From NAT127 sp041655035 (lineage in GTDB: Bacteria > Pseudomonadota > Gammaproteobacteria > Pseudomonadales > Porticoccaceae), in assembly GCA_041655035.1 (NCBI GenBank), contig JBAZCN010000050.1, forward strand, positions 1-20,438: a DNA stretch of 20,438 nt. Reading direction: 5' to 3'. The position numbers and the translations under genes are program-made. Under the pieces are notes generated by a model that was not told the DNA's origin, ran no database searches, and was given only the letters and a program-made list of their open reading frames with translations. Below are positions 1 to 8,570 of the stretch, in pieces. How positions within the stretch are numbered: the stretch's first letter is position 1; each line of letters opens with the position of its first letter.

Positions 1-1
1 C

Positions 2-1588
2 GTCGTCGTCGAACGAGCCGACGATCTGGAAGTCCTGCTGGATGAGATCGATCAGCTGCTGGATCTCGACGATGAGGAGCTGGAGCGTTTTCGCCGCCAG
101 CTCGCCAGGCGCAAGCCCTACGAGCCCGTGCCCCTGCGCCTCAATCTCAGTGAAGAGGAGCAGGCGATCCTGGCGGTCAATGAATACCACCTCCAGGGAG
201 TGGAGATCGGTGCCCAGCTGGTTCGCCACTATCCCTATGGGGCGCTGTTGTCCCATGTTCTGGGCTATGTCGGCCGGATCAACGACCGGGAACTGCCGGA
301 GCTCGACCCGGTGCGCTACAGCGGCACTTACGTGCTCGGTAAAACCGGGGTCGAAAAATTCTACGAGGAACAATTGCTGGGCCAGGTGGGCTACGAATAC
401 GTCGAAACCAATGCCAGGGGCCGGGTCATGCGGATGCTCGAGCGCATTGCCCCGGCGGTGGGCGCCGACCTGACCCTGCATCTCGATGTCCGCCTCCAGC
501 AGGTGGCCTATGACGCCCTGGGTGAAGAGTTGGGTGCGCTGGTTCTGCTCGATGTGCGCAGCGGCGGGGTGCTGGCCATGGTCAGCAAGCCTGGATTCGA
601 CAGCAACCTGTTCGTTACCGGCATAAGCCACAAGGCCTACCAGGCCCTGCTCGACTCCCCCGACCGGCCACTGTTCGACCGGGTCCTCCAGGGGCAGTAC
701 CCGCCTGGGTCTATCGTCAAGCCACCATTCGGGTTTGCCGCGCTCGAAACGGGGGTGATGACCCCCACCACCGCGATCTCTGATCCGGGATTTTTCCGCC
801 TGCCCAACAGTACGCACCGCTACCGCGACTGGAAGCGGGGCGGCCATGGGGCACGAGTCGATCTCCACGACGCCATTGTCCAGTCCTGTGATACGTACTT
901 CTATAACGCCGGGGTGAAAATGGGCATCGATCAGCTCAGCCGCTACGGCAACCTGTTTGGCTTTGGCGTCCGCACCGGTATCGACTTGCCGGCCGAGCGC
1001 GCCGGGCTGATGCCGTCCCGGGAATGGAAAAGCGGGGTCAAGGGCGTGTCCTGGTACCCGGGGGATACGGTCAACACCAGTATCGGCCAGGGTTTCATGC
1101 TGGCTACGCCGTTGCAATTGGCTGTGGCCGCCAGCCGCCTCGCCAGTCGCGGTGAAATACGTGCGCCCCGGCTGGTGTCGCGGATCGGCGATCAGCCGGT
1201 CGATCCCGGCCCGCCGTCGGCATGGATCGAAGGTGACAGCAGCCACTGGGACCATGTGATCGATGCCATGAAGGATGTGGTCCACGGCGCGCGGGGCACG
1301 GCAAAGATCATTGCTCCCGGCCTCGAGTACACCATTGCCGGCAAGACCGGCACGGCCCAGGTGGTGGGGATTCGCCAGGGCGAGACCTACGATGCCGCGA
1401 AGCTGCAAAAGCGCCAGCGCGACCACGCTCTGTTCATCGCCTTCGCGCCGGTGGAAAACCCGGAAGTGGCCGTAGGCCTCATCGTCGAGAACGGCGAGCA
1501 CGGTAGTTCCACTGCGGCGCCGATAGCGCGCAAGGTACTGGACAGCTACATGGCCCTGAAGCAAGAGGATCTTGTCAGTCATGACTGA
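2..1588 (+). CDS. mrdA: Penicillin-binding protein 2 (rod-elongation transpeptidase), 5' end cut off by window
   Basis: This is the class B penicillin-binding protein that cross-links peptidoglycan during rod elongation, acting in the periplasm with RodA. The frame is open from the first complete codon at base 2, so about 528 residues are visible. Enterobacterial PBP2 is roughly 630 residues, so about 100 N-terminal residues including the membrane anchor lie outside the window. All three transpeptidase motifs are present: SIVK with the nucleophilic Ser at 710-712, SCD (the SxN-equivalent motif, Ser at 884-886), and KTG with Lys at 1343-1345. The pedestal dimerisation region precedes them. The last codons overlap the start of rodA by 8 bases (ATG inside the stop region), implying translational coupling. 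Identity is very secure from the motifs plus the rodA-mltB-rlpA-dacA neighbourhood. Confidence 0.96.
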   Translation, partial: VVVERADDLEVLLDEIDQLLDLDDEELERFRRQLARRKPYEPVPLRLNLSEEEQAILAVNEYHLQGVEIGAQLVRHYPYGALLSHVLGYVGRINDRELPELDPVRYSGTYVLGKTGVEKFYEEQLLGQVGYEYVETNARGRVMRMLERIAPAVGADLTLHLDVRLQQVAYDALGEELGALVLLDVRSGGVLAMVSKPGFDSNLFVTGISHKAYQALLDSPDRPLFDRVLQGQYPPGSIVKPPFGFAALETGVMTPTTAISDPGFFRLPNSTHRYRDWKRGGHGARVDLHDAIVQSCDTYFYNAGVKMGIDQLSRYGNLFGFGVRTGIDLPAERAGLMPSREWKSGVKGVSWYPGDTVNTSIGQGFMLATPLQLAVAASRLASRGEIRAPRLVSRIGDQPVDPGPPSAWIEGDSSHWDHVIDAMKDVVHGARGTAKIIAPGLEYTIAGKTGTAQVVGIRQGETYDAAKLQKRQRDHALFIAFAPVENPEVAVGLIVENGEHGSSTAAPIARKVLDSYMALKQEDLVSHD

Positions 1589-2711
1589 GTATGTCCGACG
1601 CATGCGGCCGGAAGGCTCCGGCCTTTATGGCGGAAGCCGCTGGCAGCGCATCCACATGGATCTGCCGTTGTTGCTGCTGGTGTTGATGATCTGCGGCATC
1701 GGATTGCTGGTGCTCTACAGTGCCAGTGGCGACAACACCTACTACGTCACTCGCCAGGCCACGTTCATGGGGCTGGGCATCGTGGTGATGCTCGCGGTCG
1801 CCCAGCTGTCGCCGCGGTTGATGAAGCGGTGGGCGCTGCCGCTCTACCTCGGTGGTATCCTGCTGCTGCTGGCGGTGGAGCTGGCCGGCGTCGGAGCCAA
1901 GGGGGCGCAGCGCTGGCTGGACCTGGGGTTTTTCCGCTTCCAGCCTTCGGAAATTCTCAAGATCGCCTGCCCGATGATGATCGCCAGTTATCTGGGCAGG
2001 CAGCATCTGCCTCCCAATTTCAAGCATCTCGTCTGCGCACTGCTGGTGGTACTGGTGCCGGCGATACTGGTGGGGCTGCAGCCCGACCTCGGCACCGCAT
2101 TGCTGATCTGCGCCGCCGGGCTGTTCGTGGTGTTTCTGGCGGGCATGGCCAAGCGCTACATTTTTGGCGCCATTCTCGCCACCTTTGCGGGAGCGCCGGT
2201 GTTCTGGCTGTTCCTGCTCCACGACTACCAGCGCCGGCGTATCTTCACCATGCTCGATCCCCAGGCCGACAAGCTGGGCGCTGGCTGGAACATCATTCAG
2301 TCCACTACCGCGATAGGCTCCGGTGGCATCCACGGCAAGGGCTGGATGCAGGGTACCCAGTCCCAGCTCGACTTCCTTCCCGAAAGCCACACCGATTTCA
2401 TCATCGCGGTGCTGGCAGAAGAATTCGGTCTGATCGGCGTGGCCCTGCTGCTCGCCTTGTACCTGCTGCTGATCAGCCGCGGCATGGTGATCGCTTTCAA
2501 GGCCGACAGCATGTTTGGCCGCCTGCTGGCGGGCAGCCTCACCCTGACGTTTTTTGTCTATGTCTTTGTCAACATGGGGATGGTCTCTGGCATACTGCCC
2601 GTGGTCGGGGTGCCGCTGCCCCTGGTCAGTTATGGCGGTACGTCGATTGTGACCTTGATGCTCGGATTTGGTATGCTGATGTCCATCAGTACCGAGAAGA
2701 AACGCCTTTGA
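1581..2711 (+). CDS. rodA: RodA, SEDS-family peptidoglycan glycosyltransferase
   Basis: RodA polymerises lipid II into glycan strands and partners PBP2 in the elongasome at the inner membrane. The product is 376 residues, the usual family length, with about ten hydrophobic segments. Characteristic SEDS signatures are visible: QPDLGTALLI in the middle, then the periplasmic-loop stretch DFLPESHTDFI followed by AVLAEEFG, and a C-terminal PLPLVSYGGTS. I chose ATG 1581 rather than the in-frame TTG at 1572. The purine-rich AGAGGA at 1564-1569 sits 11 bases before the ATG but only 2 before the TTG. It overlaps mrdA and is followed 17 bases later by mltB, so it is part of one operon. Confidence 0.97.
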   Translation: MTEYVRRMRPEGSGLYGGSRWQRIHMDLPLLLLVLMICGIGLLVLYSASGDNTYYVTRQATFMGLGIVVMLAVAQLSPRLMKRWALPLYLGGILLLLAVELAGVGAKGAQRWLDLGFFRFQPSEILKIACPMMIASYLGRQHLPPNFKHLVCALLVVLVPAILVGLQPDLGTALLICAAGLFVVFLAGMAKRYIFGAILATFAGAPVFWLFLLHDYQRRRIFTMLDPQADKLGAGWNIIQSTTAIGSGGIHGKGWMQGTQSQLDFLPESHTDFIIAVLAEEFGLIGVALLLALYLLLISRGMVIAFKADSMFGRLLAGSLTLTFFVYVFVNMGMVSGILPVVGVPLPLVSYGGTSIVTLMLGFGMLMSISTEKKRL

Positions 2712-2728
2712 AGGGGATTGATCGATTT

Positions 2729-3730
2729 ATGCGCAAGTGGTTCTTGATGTCGGTAGCCTGCATGGCGGCCAGCCTATCGTCCGGCTGTCTGGCCAATGAA
2801 GGGTACCAGGAGCACCCCCTCACCCAGCAATTGGTGGAGCGCATGGTCGCTGAACACGACTTCGACAGGAACGAACTGCTCGATCTGTTCGCTCGGGTGG
2901 AAAAGAAGCAATCCATAATCGACGCCATGGAGCGCCCGGCGGAACGGGTCAAGCCGTGGCACGAGTACCGCAAGATCTTTATCCAGGAGCAGCGCATCAA
3001 TCAGGGCGCGGAGTTCTGGCGCCGCAACGCCCGAGATCTGGCCCGGGCCGAGGAAACCTTCGGGGTCGATCAGGCGATCATCGTCGCCATCATCGGCGTT
3101 GAAACCTCTTATGGCCGGATTACCGGCAGTTACCGGGTGATGGATGCCCTGGCGACCCTGGCCTTCGACTATCCCAAGCGCAGCCCGTTCTTCACCAAGG
3201 AACTGGAGAACTTTCTGCTGCTGACCCGCGAGCAGGGCAAGGATCCACTGGCTCTCAAGGGCTCCTACGCGGGTGCCATGGGCTATGGTCAGTTCATGCC
3301 GAGCAGCTATCGCAACTATGCGGTGGATTTCGACGGCGATGACAAGATCGATATCTGGGACAACACCAGCGACGCCATCGGCAGCGTCGCCAACTATTTC
3401 GTTCGCCATGGCTGGCGCACCGATGGCTCGGTGGCGGTCAGGGCCCAGGGCCCGGGGAGTTACCCCGACGACGACTTCAATCAGCTCAAGATGCCCGACA
3501 CCAGCCTGGCGGAACTCGCCGAGCAGGGGGTCTTCCCCGTTGAGCGCGGTGTCGACACCAGCATCAAGGCTGTGCCGCTGCGCCTCGAACTCGAAAACGG
3601 CGACGAATTCTGGCTCGCGTTCGACAATTTCTATGTCATTACCCGTTATAACCACAGCTATCGCTATGCCATGGCGGTGTATCAGCTGAGTGAGCTGATC
3701 CGAGAGAGAATGGGGCGTGAAGCGAGTTAA
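2729..3730 (+). CDS. mltB: MltB-type lytic murein transglycosylase
   Basis: This enzyme cleaves the MurNAc-GlcNAc bond of peptidoglycan, forming 1,6-anhydro ends. The 333-residue product carries the transglycosylase fold with the catalytic Glu at residue 125 in GVETSYGR. The conserved motifs SYAGAMGYGQFMPSSY and DFDGDDKIDIWD then AIGSVANYF follow. ATG 2729 is chosen because AAGGGG at 2711-2716 lies 12 bases upstream and the result begins with a signal peptide. An in-frame TTG at 2708 would overlap the rodA stop codon. E. coli MltB is an outer-membrane lipoprotein; here Cys20 follows LSSG, a poor lipobox, so ordinary signal peptidase cleavage after CLA is equally possible. The 3' end overlaps rlpA by 14 bases. 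Confidence 0.94.
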   Translation: MRKWFLMSVACMAASLSSGCLANEGYQEHPLTQQLVERMVAEHDFDRNELLDLFARVEKKQSIIDAMERPAERVKPWHEYRKIFIQEQRINQGAEFWRRNARDLARAEETFGVDQAIIVAIIGVETSYGRITGSYRVMDALATLAFDYPKRSPFFTKELENFLLLTREQGKDPLALKGSYAGAMGYGQFMPSSYRNYAVDFDGDDKIDIWDNTSDAIGSVANYFVRHGWRTDGSVAVRAQGPGSYPDDDFNQLKMPDTSLAELAEQGVFPVERGVDTSIKAVPLRLELENGDEFWLAFDNFYVITRYNHSYRYAMAVYQLSELIRERMGREAS

Positions 3731-4532
3731 ACCCTGGGTTTCACTGTTTCTGGCGCTGCTTCTGGCGTCGTGCAGCAGTCCTACGATCAGGGACGGTCCG
3801 CCGTCCCGGGAGATCGACGTGAGTCTGATTCCCGACGCGGTGCCGCGCGTCGAGCCGATCACCACGGCGGGCAACAAAAGCCCCTATGTGGTGTTCGGGC
3901 GGACCTACCACGTGCTGCCCAGCAGCACCGGCTACCGCGAGAAGGGCGGAGCGTCCTGGTACGGCACCAAGTTCCACGGCCGCAAGACTTCCAATGGCGA
4001 GACCTACGATATGTACGCCATGACCGCCGCCCATAAAACCCTGCCGATTCCGTCCTACGTCCAGGTCACCAATCTGCGCAATGGCCGCAAGGTCATCGTC
4101 AGGATCAATGATCGCGGCCCGTTTCACTCCAGCCGCATCATTGATCTATCCTATGTGGCAGCCAGGAAGCTCGGCTACTACGAGCACGGCACATCCGACG
4201 TCGAGGTGGTGGCCATTGACCCGGTCAAGTTCCAGCACAACAGTGTGGAACTGCCGCGGATGGCCCATCAGGCGCCGCTGTCCGCGGGTCCGCTGCCGGG
4301 CAAGACGTTTCTCCAGGCCGGTGCCTTCTCGACCCTGCAGGCGGCTGAAAGCAGCCGCCAGCGGCTGTCCCGCAGCACCGGTTACCCGGTGGTGATTCGC
4401 GAAGGCAGTGGTGCCGGCGCAGCGTTGTTCAAGGTGCTGATCGGGCCGATCGACGATCAGTCGGCGCTTGCCGAAGTGCGTTCGCTGTTGCTGCACACGG
4501 AGAATTTGTCATCGTTTGTTGTCAGGGACTGA
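3717..4532 (+). CDS. rlpA: RlpA, septal-ring lipoprotein with lytic transglycosylase and SPOR domains
   Basis: RlpA acts at the division site; in Pseudomonas aeruginosa it is a lytic transglycosylase that prefers denuded glycan strands. The 271-residue product starts with a lipoprotein signal whose lipobox LASC places the acylated Cys at residue 19. A double-psi beta-barrel domain spans about residues 77-160 (GGASWYG, then KTSNGETYDMYAMTAAHKTL and the RINDRGPF active-site segment). A C-terminal SPOR domain, which binds denuded septal glycans, covers about residues 195-268 (FLQAGAFST). The start is GTG 3717 inside the mltB end, with a GA-rich stretch just upstream serving as ribosome binding site. 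Position between mltB and dacA is the canonical arrangement. Confidence 0.95.
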   Translation: MKRVKPWVSLFLALLLASCSSPTIRDGPPSREIDVSLIPDAVPRVEPITTAGNKSPYVVFGRTYHVLPSSTGYREKGGASWYGTKFHGRKTSNGETYDMYAMTAAHKTLPIPSYVQVTNLRNGRKVIVRINDRGPFHSSRIIDLSYVAARKLGYYEHGTSDVEVVAIDPVKFQHNSVELPRMAHQAPLSAGPLPGKTFLQAGAFSTLQAAESSRQRLSRSTGYPVVIREGSGAGAALFKVLIGPIDDQSALAEVRSLLLHTENLSSFVVRD

Positions 4533-4578
4533 CACCGCACGGGTGGCGATCGTTGGTGGGTGCGTCGCCATGGCGTGG

Positions 4579-4584
4579 TAGAAT
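4579..4584 (+). promoter_or_regulatory. Possible -10 element ahead of dacA
   Basis: The rlpA-dacA gap of 115 bases is the largest inside the cell-wall operon and contains TAGAAT, one base off the sigma70 -10 consensus. The best upstream partner, TTGGTG at 4553-4558, is 20 bases away, which is too long for a good promoter. dacA may therefore have its own weak promoter as well as read-through; this is a tentative call. Confidence 0.25.
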
Positions 4585-4647
4585 TTGACCTTACCCCATC
4601 CCCGTTCATTTCATCTGGACTCCAACCCCAGCAGGAAAGATTAAGGC

Positions 4648-5820
4648 ATGTTGAAAAAGCTGACACAGACAGGACTGGTTTTGCTCACCCTGGTAGTGAC
4701 CATGACGGCACACGCCAACCTGCTCATCCCGGCACCGCCGGATATCGCCGCCAGTGCGTGGATCCTGATGGACGCCAGTACCGGCAAGATACTGGTGGAA
4801 AACAACGCCGACGAGCGCCTGCCGCCCGCCAGTCTCACCAAGATGATGACCAGTTACGTGGTGTCGCGGGAAATCCACGACGGCCGCATCAGCGAGGACG
4901 ACATGGCGACGGTCAGCGAGTACGCCTGGCGTACCGGCGGCTGGGCCAGCGGCAGTTCGGTGATGTCGCTGTTGCCGAAGACCCAGGCCAAGGTCATCGA
5001 CCTGATGCGCGGGGTAATCATTCAGTCCGGAAATGACGCCTCCATCGTGCTTGCCGAGCATATCGCCGGCTCGGAGAGCGCCTTTGCCGATATCATGAAC
5101 CAGCTCGCCGAGCAGTTGGGCCTGACCAGTACCCATTTCACCAACTCCACGGGCCTGCCCGACCCTGAACACTACAGCTCGGCCCGCGACATGGCGCTGC
5201 TCGCCCGGGCGCTGATATACGACTACCCCGAGCACTACGGAATCTACTCCGAGAAGTATTTCGAATACGACAACCACCGGCAGGCCAACCGCAACCGGCT
5301 GCTGTGGCGCGACAGCAGTGTCGACGGCGTCAAGACCGGCCATACCCAGGAAGCGGGCTATTGCCTGGTGGCGTCCGCCGTGCGCGACGACATGCGCCTG
5401 ATAGCGGTGGTGATGGGCACCAGTGGCGAGGAAGTGCGCGCCAGGGAAGCGCAAACCCTGCTCTCCTACGGTTTCCGGTACTATGAGACCGCGCAGATTT
5501 TCACCGAGGGGGAGGTGCTTTCGGAAGCCAATCGGGTCTGGTACGGCGATGCCGACTACCTGGATCTCGCCGCCCCCGAAAATGTCTACGCCACCATCCC
5601 GCGCGGTTCCCGGGAATCGCTGACCACCGACATCGAACTCGAGCCGGTGCTCAAGGCGCCGATCGAGAAGGGCCAGCAGTTGGGCATGGCCCGGGTCAGG
5701 TTCGAGGACAAGCTGCTCCAGGAAATTCCCATCGTGGCTGCCGAAGCGGTGCCCGAGGCCGGGATGTTCAGTCGACTGTGGGATGCTATCATGTTGTTTT
5801 TCATTAACTTGTTCTCCTAG
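4648..5820 (+). CDS. dacA: D-alanyl-D-alanine carboxypeptidase (PBP5/6 type)
   Basis: This low-molecular-weight PBP removes the terminal D-Ala of peptidoglycan pentapeptides, limiting cross-linking. It is 390 residues long. A signal peptide ends near Ala-His-Ala at residues 21-23. The catalytic motifs are SLTK (Ser62, Lys65), SGN at 127-129 and KTG at 229-231. The stretch AGYCLVASA follows the KTG motif as in PBP5. The C-terminal 100 residues form the beta-rich PBP5 domain, ending in an amphipathic, hydrophobic tail (LWDAIMLFFINLFS) that fits the peripheral membrane anchor of this family. AGGA at 4633-4636 and TAAGG at 4642-4646 precede the ATG. It lies 16 bases before the ybeD-like gene. Confidence 0.96.
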   Translation: MLKKLTQTGLVLLTLVVTMTAHANLLIPAPPDIAASAWILMDASTGKILVENNADERLPPASLTKMMTSYVVSREIHDGRISEDDMATVSEYAWRTGGWASGSSVMSLLPKTQAKVIDLMRGVIIQSGNDASIVLAEHIAGSESAFADIMNQLAEQLGLTSTHFTNSTGLPDPEHYSSARDMALLARALIYDYPEHYGIYSEKYFEYDNHRQANRNRLLWRDSSVDGVKTGHTQEAGYCLVASAVRDDMRLIAVVMGTSGEEVRAREAQTLLSYGFRYYETAQIFTEGEVLSEANRVWYGDADYLDLAAPENVYATIPRGSRESLTTDIELEPVLKAPIEKGQQLGMARVRFEDKLLQEIPIVAAEAVPEAGMFSRLWDAIMLFFINLFS

Positions 5821-5836
5821 TGGTGCCGGCGCTGCG

Positions 5837-6106
5837 ATGACCGAACCCCAAGCTCCCAAGATCGAGTTCCCCTGCAGCTACCCCGTCAAGGTGATGGGCC
5901 ACGCCTGCGATGAGTTTCGCGACCACGTCCATCAGGTCATGGACCTGCACGCCCCCGGCTACGATCGCGCCGCAGTCACCGTGCGAGACAGTCGCAACGG
6001 GCGTTTTCAATCCGTCACCGTGGTCATTACTGCCACCAGCGTGACTCAGCTCGAGGCGATCTTCACCGACCTCAAGGTTTCGAAACACGTACAAATGGTG
6101 CTCTGA
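5837..6106 (+). CDS. ybeD: YbeD/DUF493 family protein
   Basis: This is an 89-residue cytoplasmic protein of the DUF493 (YbeD) family. The family has an ACT-like fold of unknown biochemical role and is almost always encoded between dacA and lipB, as here. Family hallmarks seen are the N-terminal FPCSYPVKVMG, the central YDRAAVTVRDSRNGRFQSVTVVITA, and the C-terminal QLEAIFTDLKVSKHVQMVL. ATG 5837 is preferred over an upstream in-frame start at 5783. That earlier start would overlap dacA by about 40 bases and add residues foreign to the family. No strong ribosome binding site is visible, so coupling to dacA translation is plausible. The stop codon abuts the lipB start directly. Confidence 0.92.
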   Translation: MTEPQAPKIEFPCSYPVKVMGHACDEFRDHVHQVMDLHAPGYDRAAVTVRDSRNGRFQSVTVVITATSVTQLEAIFTDLKVSKHVQMVL

Positions 6107-6802
6107 ATGGCAGAGATCCCATCCACCCTCCGCGTTCGGCGGCTCGGTAGGCAGCCCTACCTGCCGGTGTTCGAGGCGATGAAGGCCTTTACCGGGAAGC
6201 GTGGCGAGGCCACCCATGACGAGCTCTGGCTGGTGGAGCACGATCCGGTATTCACCCAGGGGCAGGCAGGCAAGGAAGAACATCTGTTGATGCCTGGTGA
6301 CATCCCGGTCGTCCAGGTCGATCGCGGCGGCCAGGTCACCTACCACGGCCCCGGGCAGATCGTCGGCTACCCGATGCTCGATATCCGCCGCCGCGACCTC
6401 GGCGTTCGGGCACTGGTCAGCGCCATTGAAAATGCCATCGTTGCCACCCTGGCGGATGTCGGCATCGAGGGCTACCCCAAGGCGGACGCCCCCGGTGTCT
6501 ATGTACGCAAAGGTGGCGGAGAAGCCAAGATCGCTTCCCTCGGCATCCGTATCCGCCGGGGGTGCAGCTATCACGGCCTGTCCCTCAACGTCGATATGGA
6601 CCTGTCACCTTTCCTGCGCATCAATCCCTGTGGCTATCAGGGGCTGGAAATGACCCGGATCACCGAATTCTCCGCGGCCGCAACGACGACGGCGGCAGTG
6701 GAAAGCATCTTGCTCGATCACCTGGTGGCTGCTCTCGGTTACCGGGACTATCGTTTAATCGACGATCCCCTCGACATCCTGACGGAGCCCTCCCATGACT
6801 AA
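6107..6802 (+). CDS. lipB: Octanoyl-[acyl-carrier-protein]:protein octanoyltransferase LipB
   Basis: LipB moves octanoate from acyl carrier protein to the lipoyl domains of 2-oxoacid dehydrogenases and the glycine-cleavage H protein, the first step of endogenous lipoylation. The 231-residue product has the family signatures GGQVTYHGPGQIVGYP, KIASLGIRIRRGCSYHGLSL and NPCGYQGLEMT. The catalytic pair is Lys141 and Cys175, spaced 34 residues apart exactly as in E. coli LipB (Lys135/Cys169). Its ATG directly follows the previous stop codon, and its end overlaps lipA by 8 bases. The enzyme therefore hands its product to the adjacent lipoyl synthase from the same transcript. Confidence 0.97.
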   Translation: MAEIPSTLRVRRLGRQPYLPVFEAMKAFTGKRGEATHDELWLVEHDPVFTQGQAGKEEHLLMPGDIPVVQVDRGGQVTYHGPGQIVGYPMLDIRRRDLGVRALVSAIENAIVATLADVGIEGYPKADAPGVYVRKGGGEAKIASLGIRIRRGCSYHGLSLNVDMDLSPFLRINPCGYQGLEMTRITEFSAAATTTAAVESILLDHLVAALGYRDYRLIDDPLDILTEPSHD

Positions 6803-7775
6803 TGTGGACATCACTCCGGTAAAGCGCACCCGCCGCATCGAGGCGGGGGAGAAACTGCGCAGTGCCGACAAGGTGGAGCGCATCCCGGTCAAGGTCATCC
6901 CCACCGAGACCGTGGTGCGCAAGCCCGAGTGGCTGCGGGTGCGTATCAACCCGTCGCCGGAGGTGGATCGCATCAAGGGCATTCTCCGCGCCCACAAGCT
7001 GGCCACGGTGTGTGAAGAGGCTTCCTGTCCCAACCTCAGCGAATGCTTTGGCGGCGGCACCGCCACCTTCATGATCATGGGTGAGATCTGTACCCGGCGC
7101 TGCCCGTTCTGCGATGTAGGTCATGGCAAGCCGTTGCCTCTGGACGGTGCCGAACCCCGCAATCTCGCCGAGGCCATCGCCGAAATGGCGCTGAAGTACG
7201 TGGTGATCACCTCGGTGGACCGGGATGACCTGCGCGACGGCGGCGCCGGCCACTTTGCCGACTGCATTCGCGAAGCCCGCGCCCTGTCGCCGACACTCCA
7301 GATCGAGGTCCTGGTGCCGGATTTTCGCGGCCGCATGGAGCCGGCCCTCGACGCCCTCAGCGCCACTCCCCCAGACGTGTTTAACCACAATCTCGAAACC
7401 GTACCGCGCCTTTATCGCGAGGTCCGCCCGGGCGCGAACTACCGCTGGTCCCTGCAACTGATGCGGGAGTACAAGGCCCGCAATCCGGGAGTGCTCACCA
7501 AATCGGGCCTGATGGTGGGTCTCGGAGAGACCCGTGAAGAACTGCTTGGCGTGCTCGATGACCTGCGCGCCCACGACGTGGAAATGCTCACTGTGGGGCA
7601 GTATTTGCAACCCTCCCGCAACCACCTGGCGGTGGACCGTTTCGTGCACCCCGACGAATTTGCCGAGTATGCCAGCTACGCCTACTCCATAGGTTTCAAG
7701 CACGTGGCCTCCGGTCCGCTGGTGCGCTCGTCCTACCACGCCGACAGGCAGGCCCGTGGCGAGGAGGTCAGCTAG
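6795..7775 (+). CDS. lipA: Lipoyl synthase LipA (radical SAM)
   Basis: LipA inserts two sulfurs into protein-bound octanoyl groups to give lipoate. The 326-residue protein carries both iron-sulfur clusters. The auxiliary sacrificial cluster is CEEASCPNLSEC (Cys73, Cys78, Cys84), with the C-terminal Ser ligand motif RSSYHAD. The radical-SAM cluster is CTRRCPFC (Cys99, Cys103, Cys106). GGAG lies 8 bases before ATG 6795, and the start overlaps the lipB end. An N-terminal extension of about 45 residues precedes the core, as is common in gammaproteobacteria. The stop codon is immediately followed by the DUF1244 start. Confidence 0.97.
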   Translation: MTNVDITPVKRTRRIEAGEKLRSADKVERIPVKVIPTETVVRKPEWLRVRINPSPEVDRIKGILRAHKLATVCEEASCPNLSECFGGGTATFMIMGEICTRRCPFCDVGHGKPLPLDGAEPRNLAEAIAEMALKYVVITSVDRDDLRDGGAGHFADCIREARALSPTLQIEVLVPDFRGRMEPALDALSATPPDVFNHNLETVPRLYREVRPGANYRWSLQLMREYKARNPGVLTKSGLMVGLGETREELLGVLDDLRAHDVEMLTVGQYLQPSRNHLAVDRFVHPDEFAEYASYAYSIGFKHVASGPLVRSSYHADRQARGEEVS

Positions 7776-8078
7776 ATGACGCCGGAACTGCGCACCGATA
7801 TCGAAGCCGCGGTCTTTCGCCGCCTGCTCGAACACCTGGACGAACACAAGGAGGTGCAGAACATCGAGCTGATGATTCTTGCCGATTTCTGCCGCAACTG
7901 CCTGGCCAAATGGTATGTGGCTGCCGCTGCGGAGAAAGGTGAAACCCTCGACTATGAAGCTGCCAGGGAAATCGTCTACGGCATGCCTTACGACGAGTGG
8001 AAGGCGCGCTTCCAGACCGAGGCCAGCGCGGAGCAGCTGGCGGCGCTGGCCGCCAGAAACAGCGACGGCAAACGGTGA
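7776..8078 (+). CDS. DUF1244 family protein
   Basis: This small cytoplasmic protein of 100 residues matches the DUF1244 family by its conserved pattern EVQNIELMILADFCRNCLAKWY and IVYGMPYDEWK. The family is helical, of unknown function, and common in alpha- and gammaproteobacteria. The adjacent cysteines in FCRNC are conserved and could bind a metal or be redox active, but this is not shown. ATG 7776 follows the lipA stop with no gap, and GAGGAGG just inside the lipA end provides a good ribosome binding site. It is probably the last gene of the mrdA-lipA transcript, since the next gene has its own ribosome binding site after a 64-base gap. Confidence 0.88.
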   Translation: MTPELRTDIEAAVFRRLLEHLDEHKEVQNIELMILADFCRNCLAKWYVAAAAEKGETLDYEAAREIVYGMPYDEWKARFQTEASAEQLAALAARNSDGKR

Positions 8079-8142
8079 CCGGCGCTCTGCCAGGCTAAGT
8101 TCCCCTTTAATCGATCGACCGAAATAACAAGGAGTACAGCGA

Positions 8143-8529
8143 ATGACGATTTTCAATCATGTGGTGGTTGGCGCCAGCGATATCGACAGGGCCAGGGCGT
8201 TCTACGACGCCGCCCTCGGCGCTCTCGATATCAAGCGGTTCCCCGAGTTCAGTCCCAGTGCCTCGATGTATGGCCGGGAATCCCCCGAATTCATGGTTAC
8301 CCTGCCGGTCAACGGCGAAACCGCCACCCACGCCAATGGCGGCACCATCGGCTTCCGGGCCCCCAGCCGTGCCGCAGTCGACAGCTTCCATGCCAATGCC
8401 CTCGCCAATGGCGGCAGCTGTGAAGGCGCTCCCGGCCCTCGTGCCCAGGCGGGCCCCACCGCCTACGGCGCCTATGTGCGCGATCCCGATGGCAACAAGC
8501 TCTGTACTTTCTGCTTCGCCGGGGAGTAA
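8143..8529 (+). CDS. VOC (glyoxalase/bleomycin-resistance fold) family protein
   Basis: This is a 128-residue single-module vicinal-oxygen-chelate protein. It opens with NHVVVGASDIDRARAFYDAALGALDI and closes with YVRDPDGNKLCTFC, the standard VOC frame. His6 sits at the first metal-ligand position. The Glu normally found three residues after GN in metal-dependent members is Cys121 here, so classic glyoxalase I chemistry is doubtful. Substrate cannot be read from the sequence. Lactoylglutathione lyase is a common automatic label for this subgroup but is not supported. AAGGAG about 8 bases before the ATG is a strong ribosome binding site. A GC-rich hairpin directly after the stop probably ends the transcript. 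Confidence 0.88.
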   Translation: MTIFNHVVVGASDIDRARAFYDAALGALDIKRFPEFSPSASMYGRESPEFMVTLPVNGETATHANGGTIGFRAPSRAAVDSFHANALANGGSCEGAPGPRAQAGPTAYGAYVRDPDGNKLCTFCFAGE

Positions 8530-8535
8530 CGACCG

Positions 8536-8570
8536 GGCGGGCCGGCGGTTCTCGCCGGCCCGCCTCTTCC
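8536..8570 (+). terminator. Strong hairpin after the VOC gene, probable terminator
   Basis: A perfect 12-bp stem (GGCGGGCCGGCG at 8536-8547 and its complement at 8553-8564) encloses a 5-base loop. It begins 7 bases after the stop codon. The tail is TCTTCC, pyrimidine-rich rather than a run of T, so termination efficiency is inferred from stem strength and position. Confidence 0.7.

Noticed and set aside
1829..2728. Open frame extending mltB upstream by about 300 codons
   Set aside because: The extension overlaps rodA in another frame and reads as low-complexity Arg/Ala/Gly; mltB has a proper start and signal peptide at 2729.
4606..5859. Minus-strand open frame of 417 codons opposite dacA
   Set aside because: Antisense of dacA, whose catalytic motifs are intact; composition is not protein-like.
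6660..8156. Long minus-strand open frame (498 codons) opposite lipB, lipA and DUF1244
   Set aside because: It spans three secure genes in antisense and has no recognisable motif or ribosome binding site.
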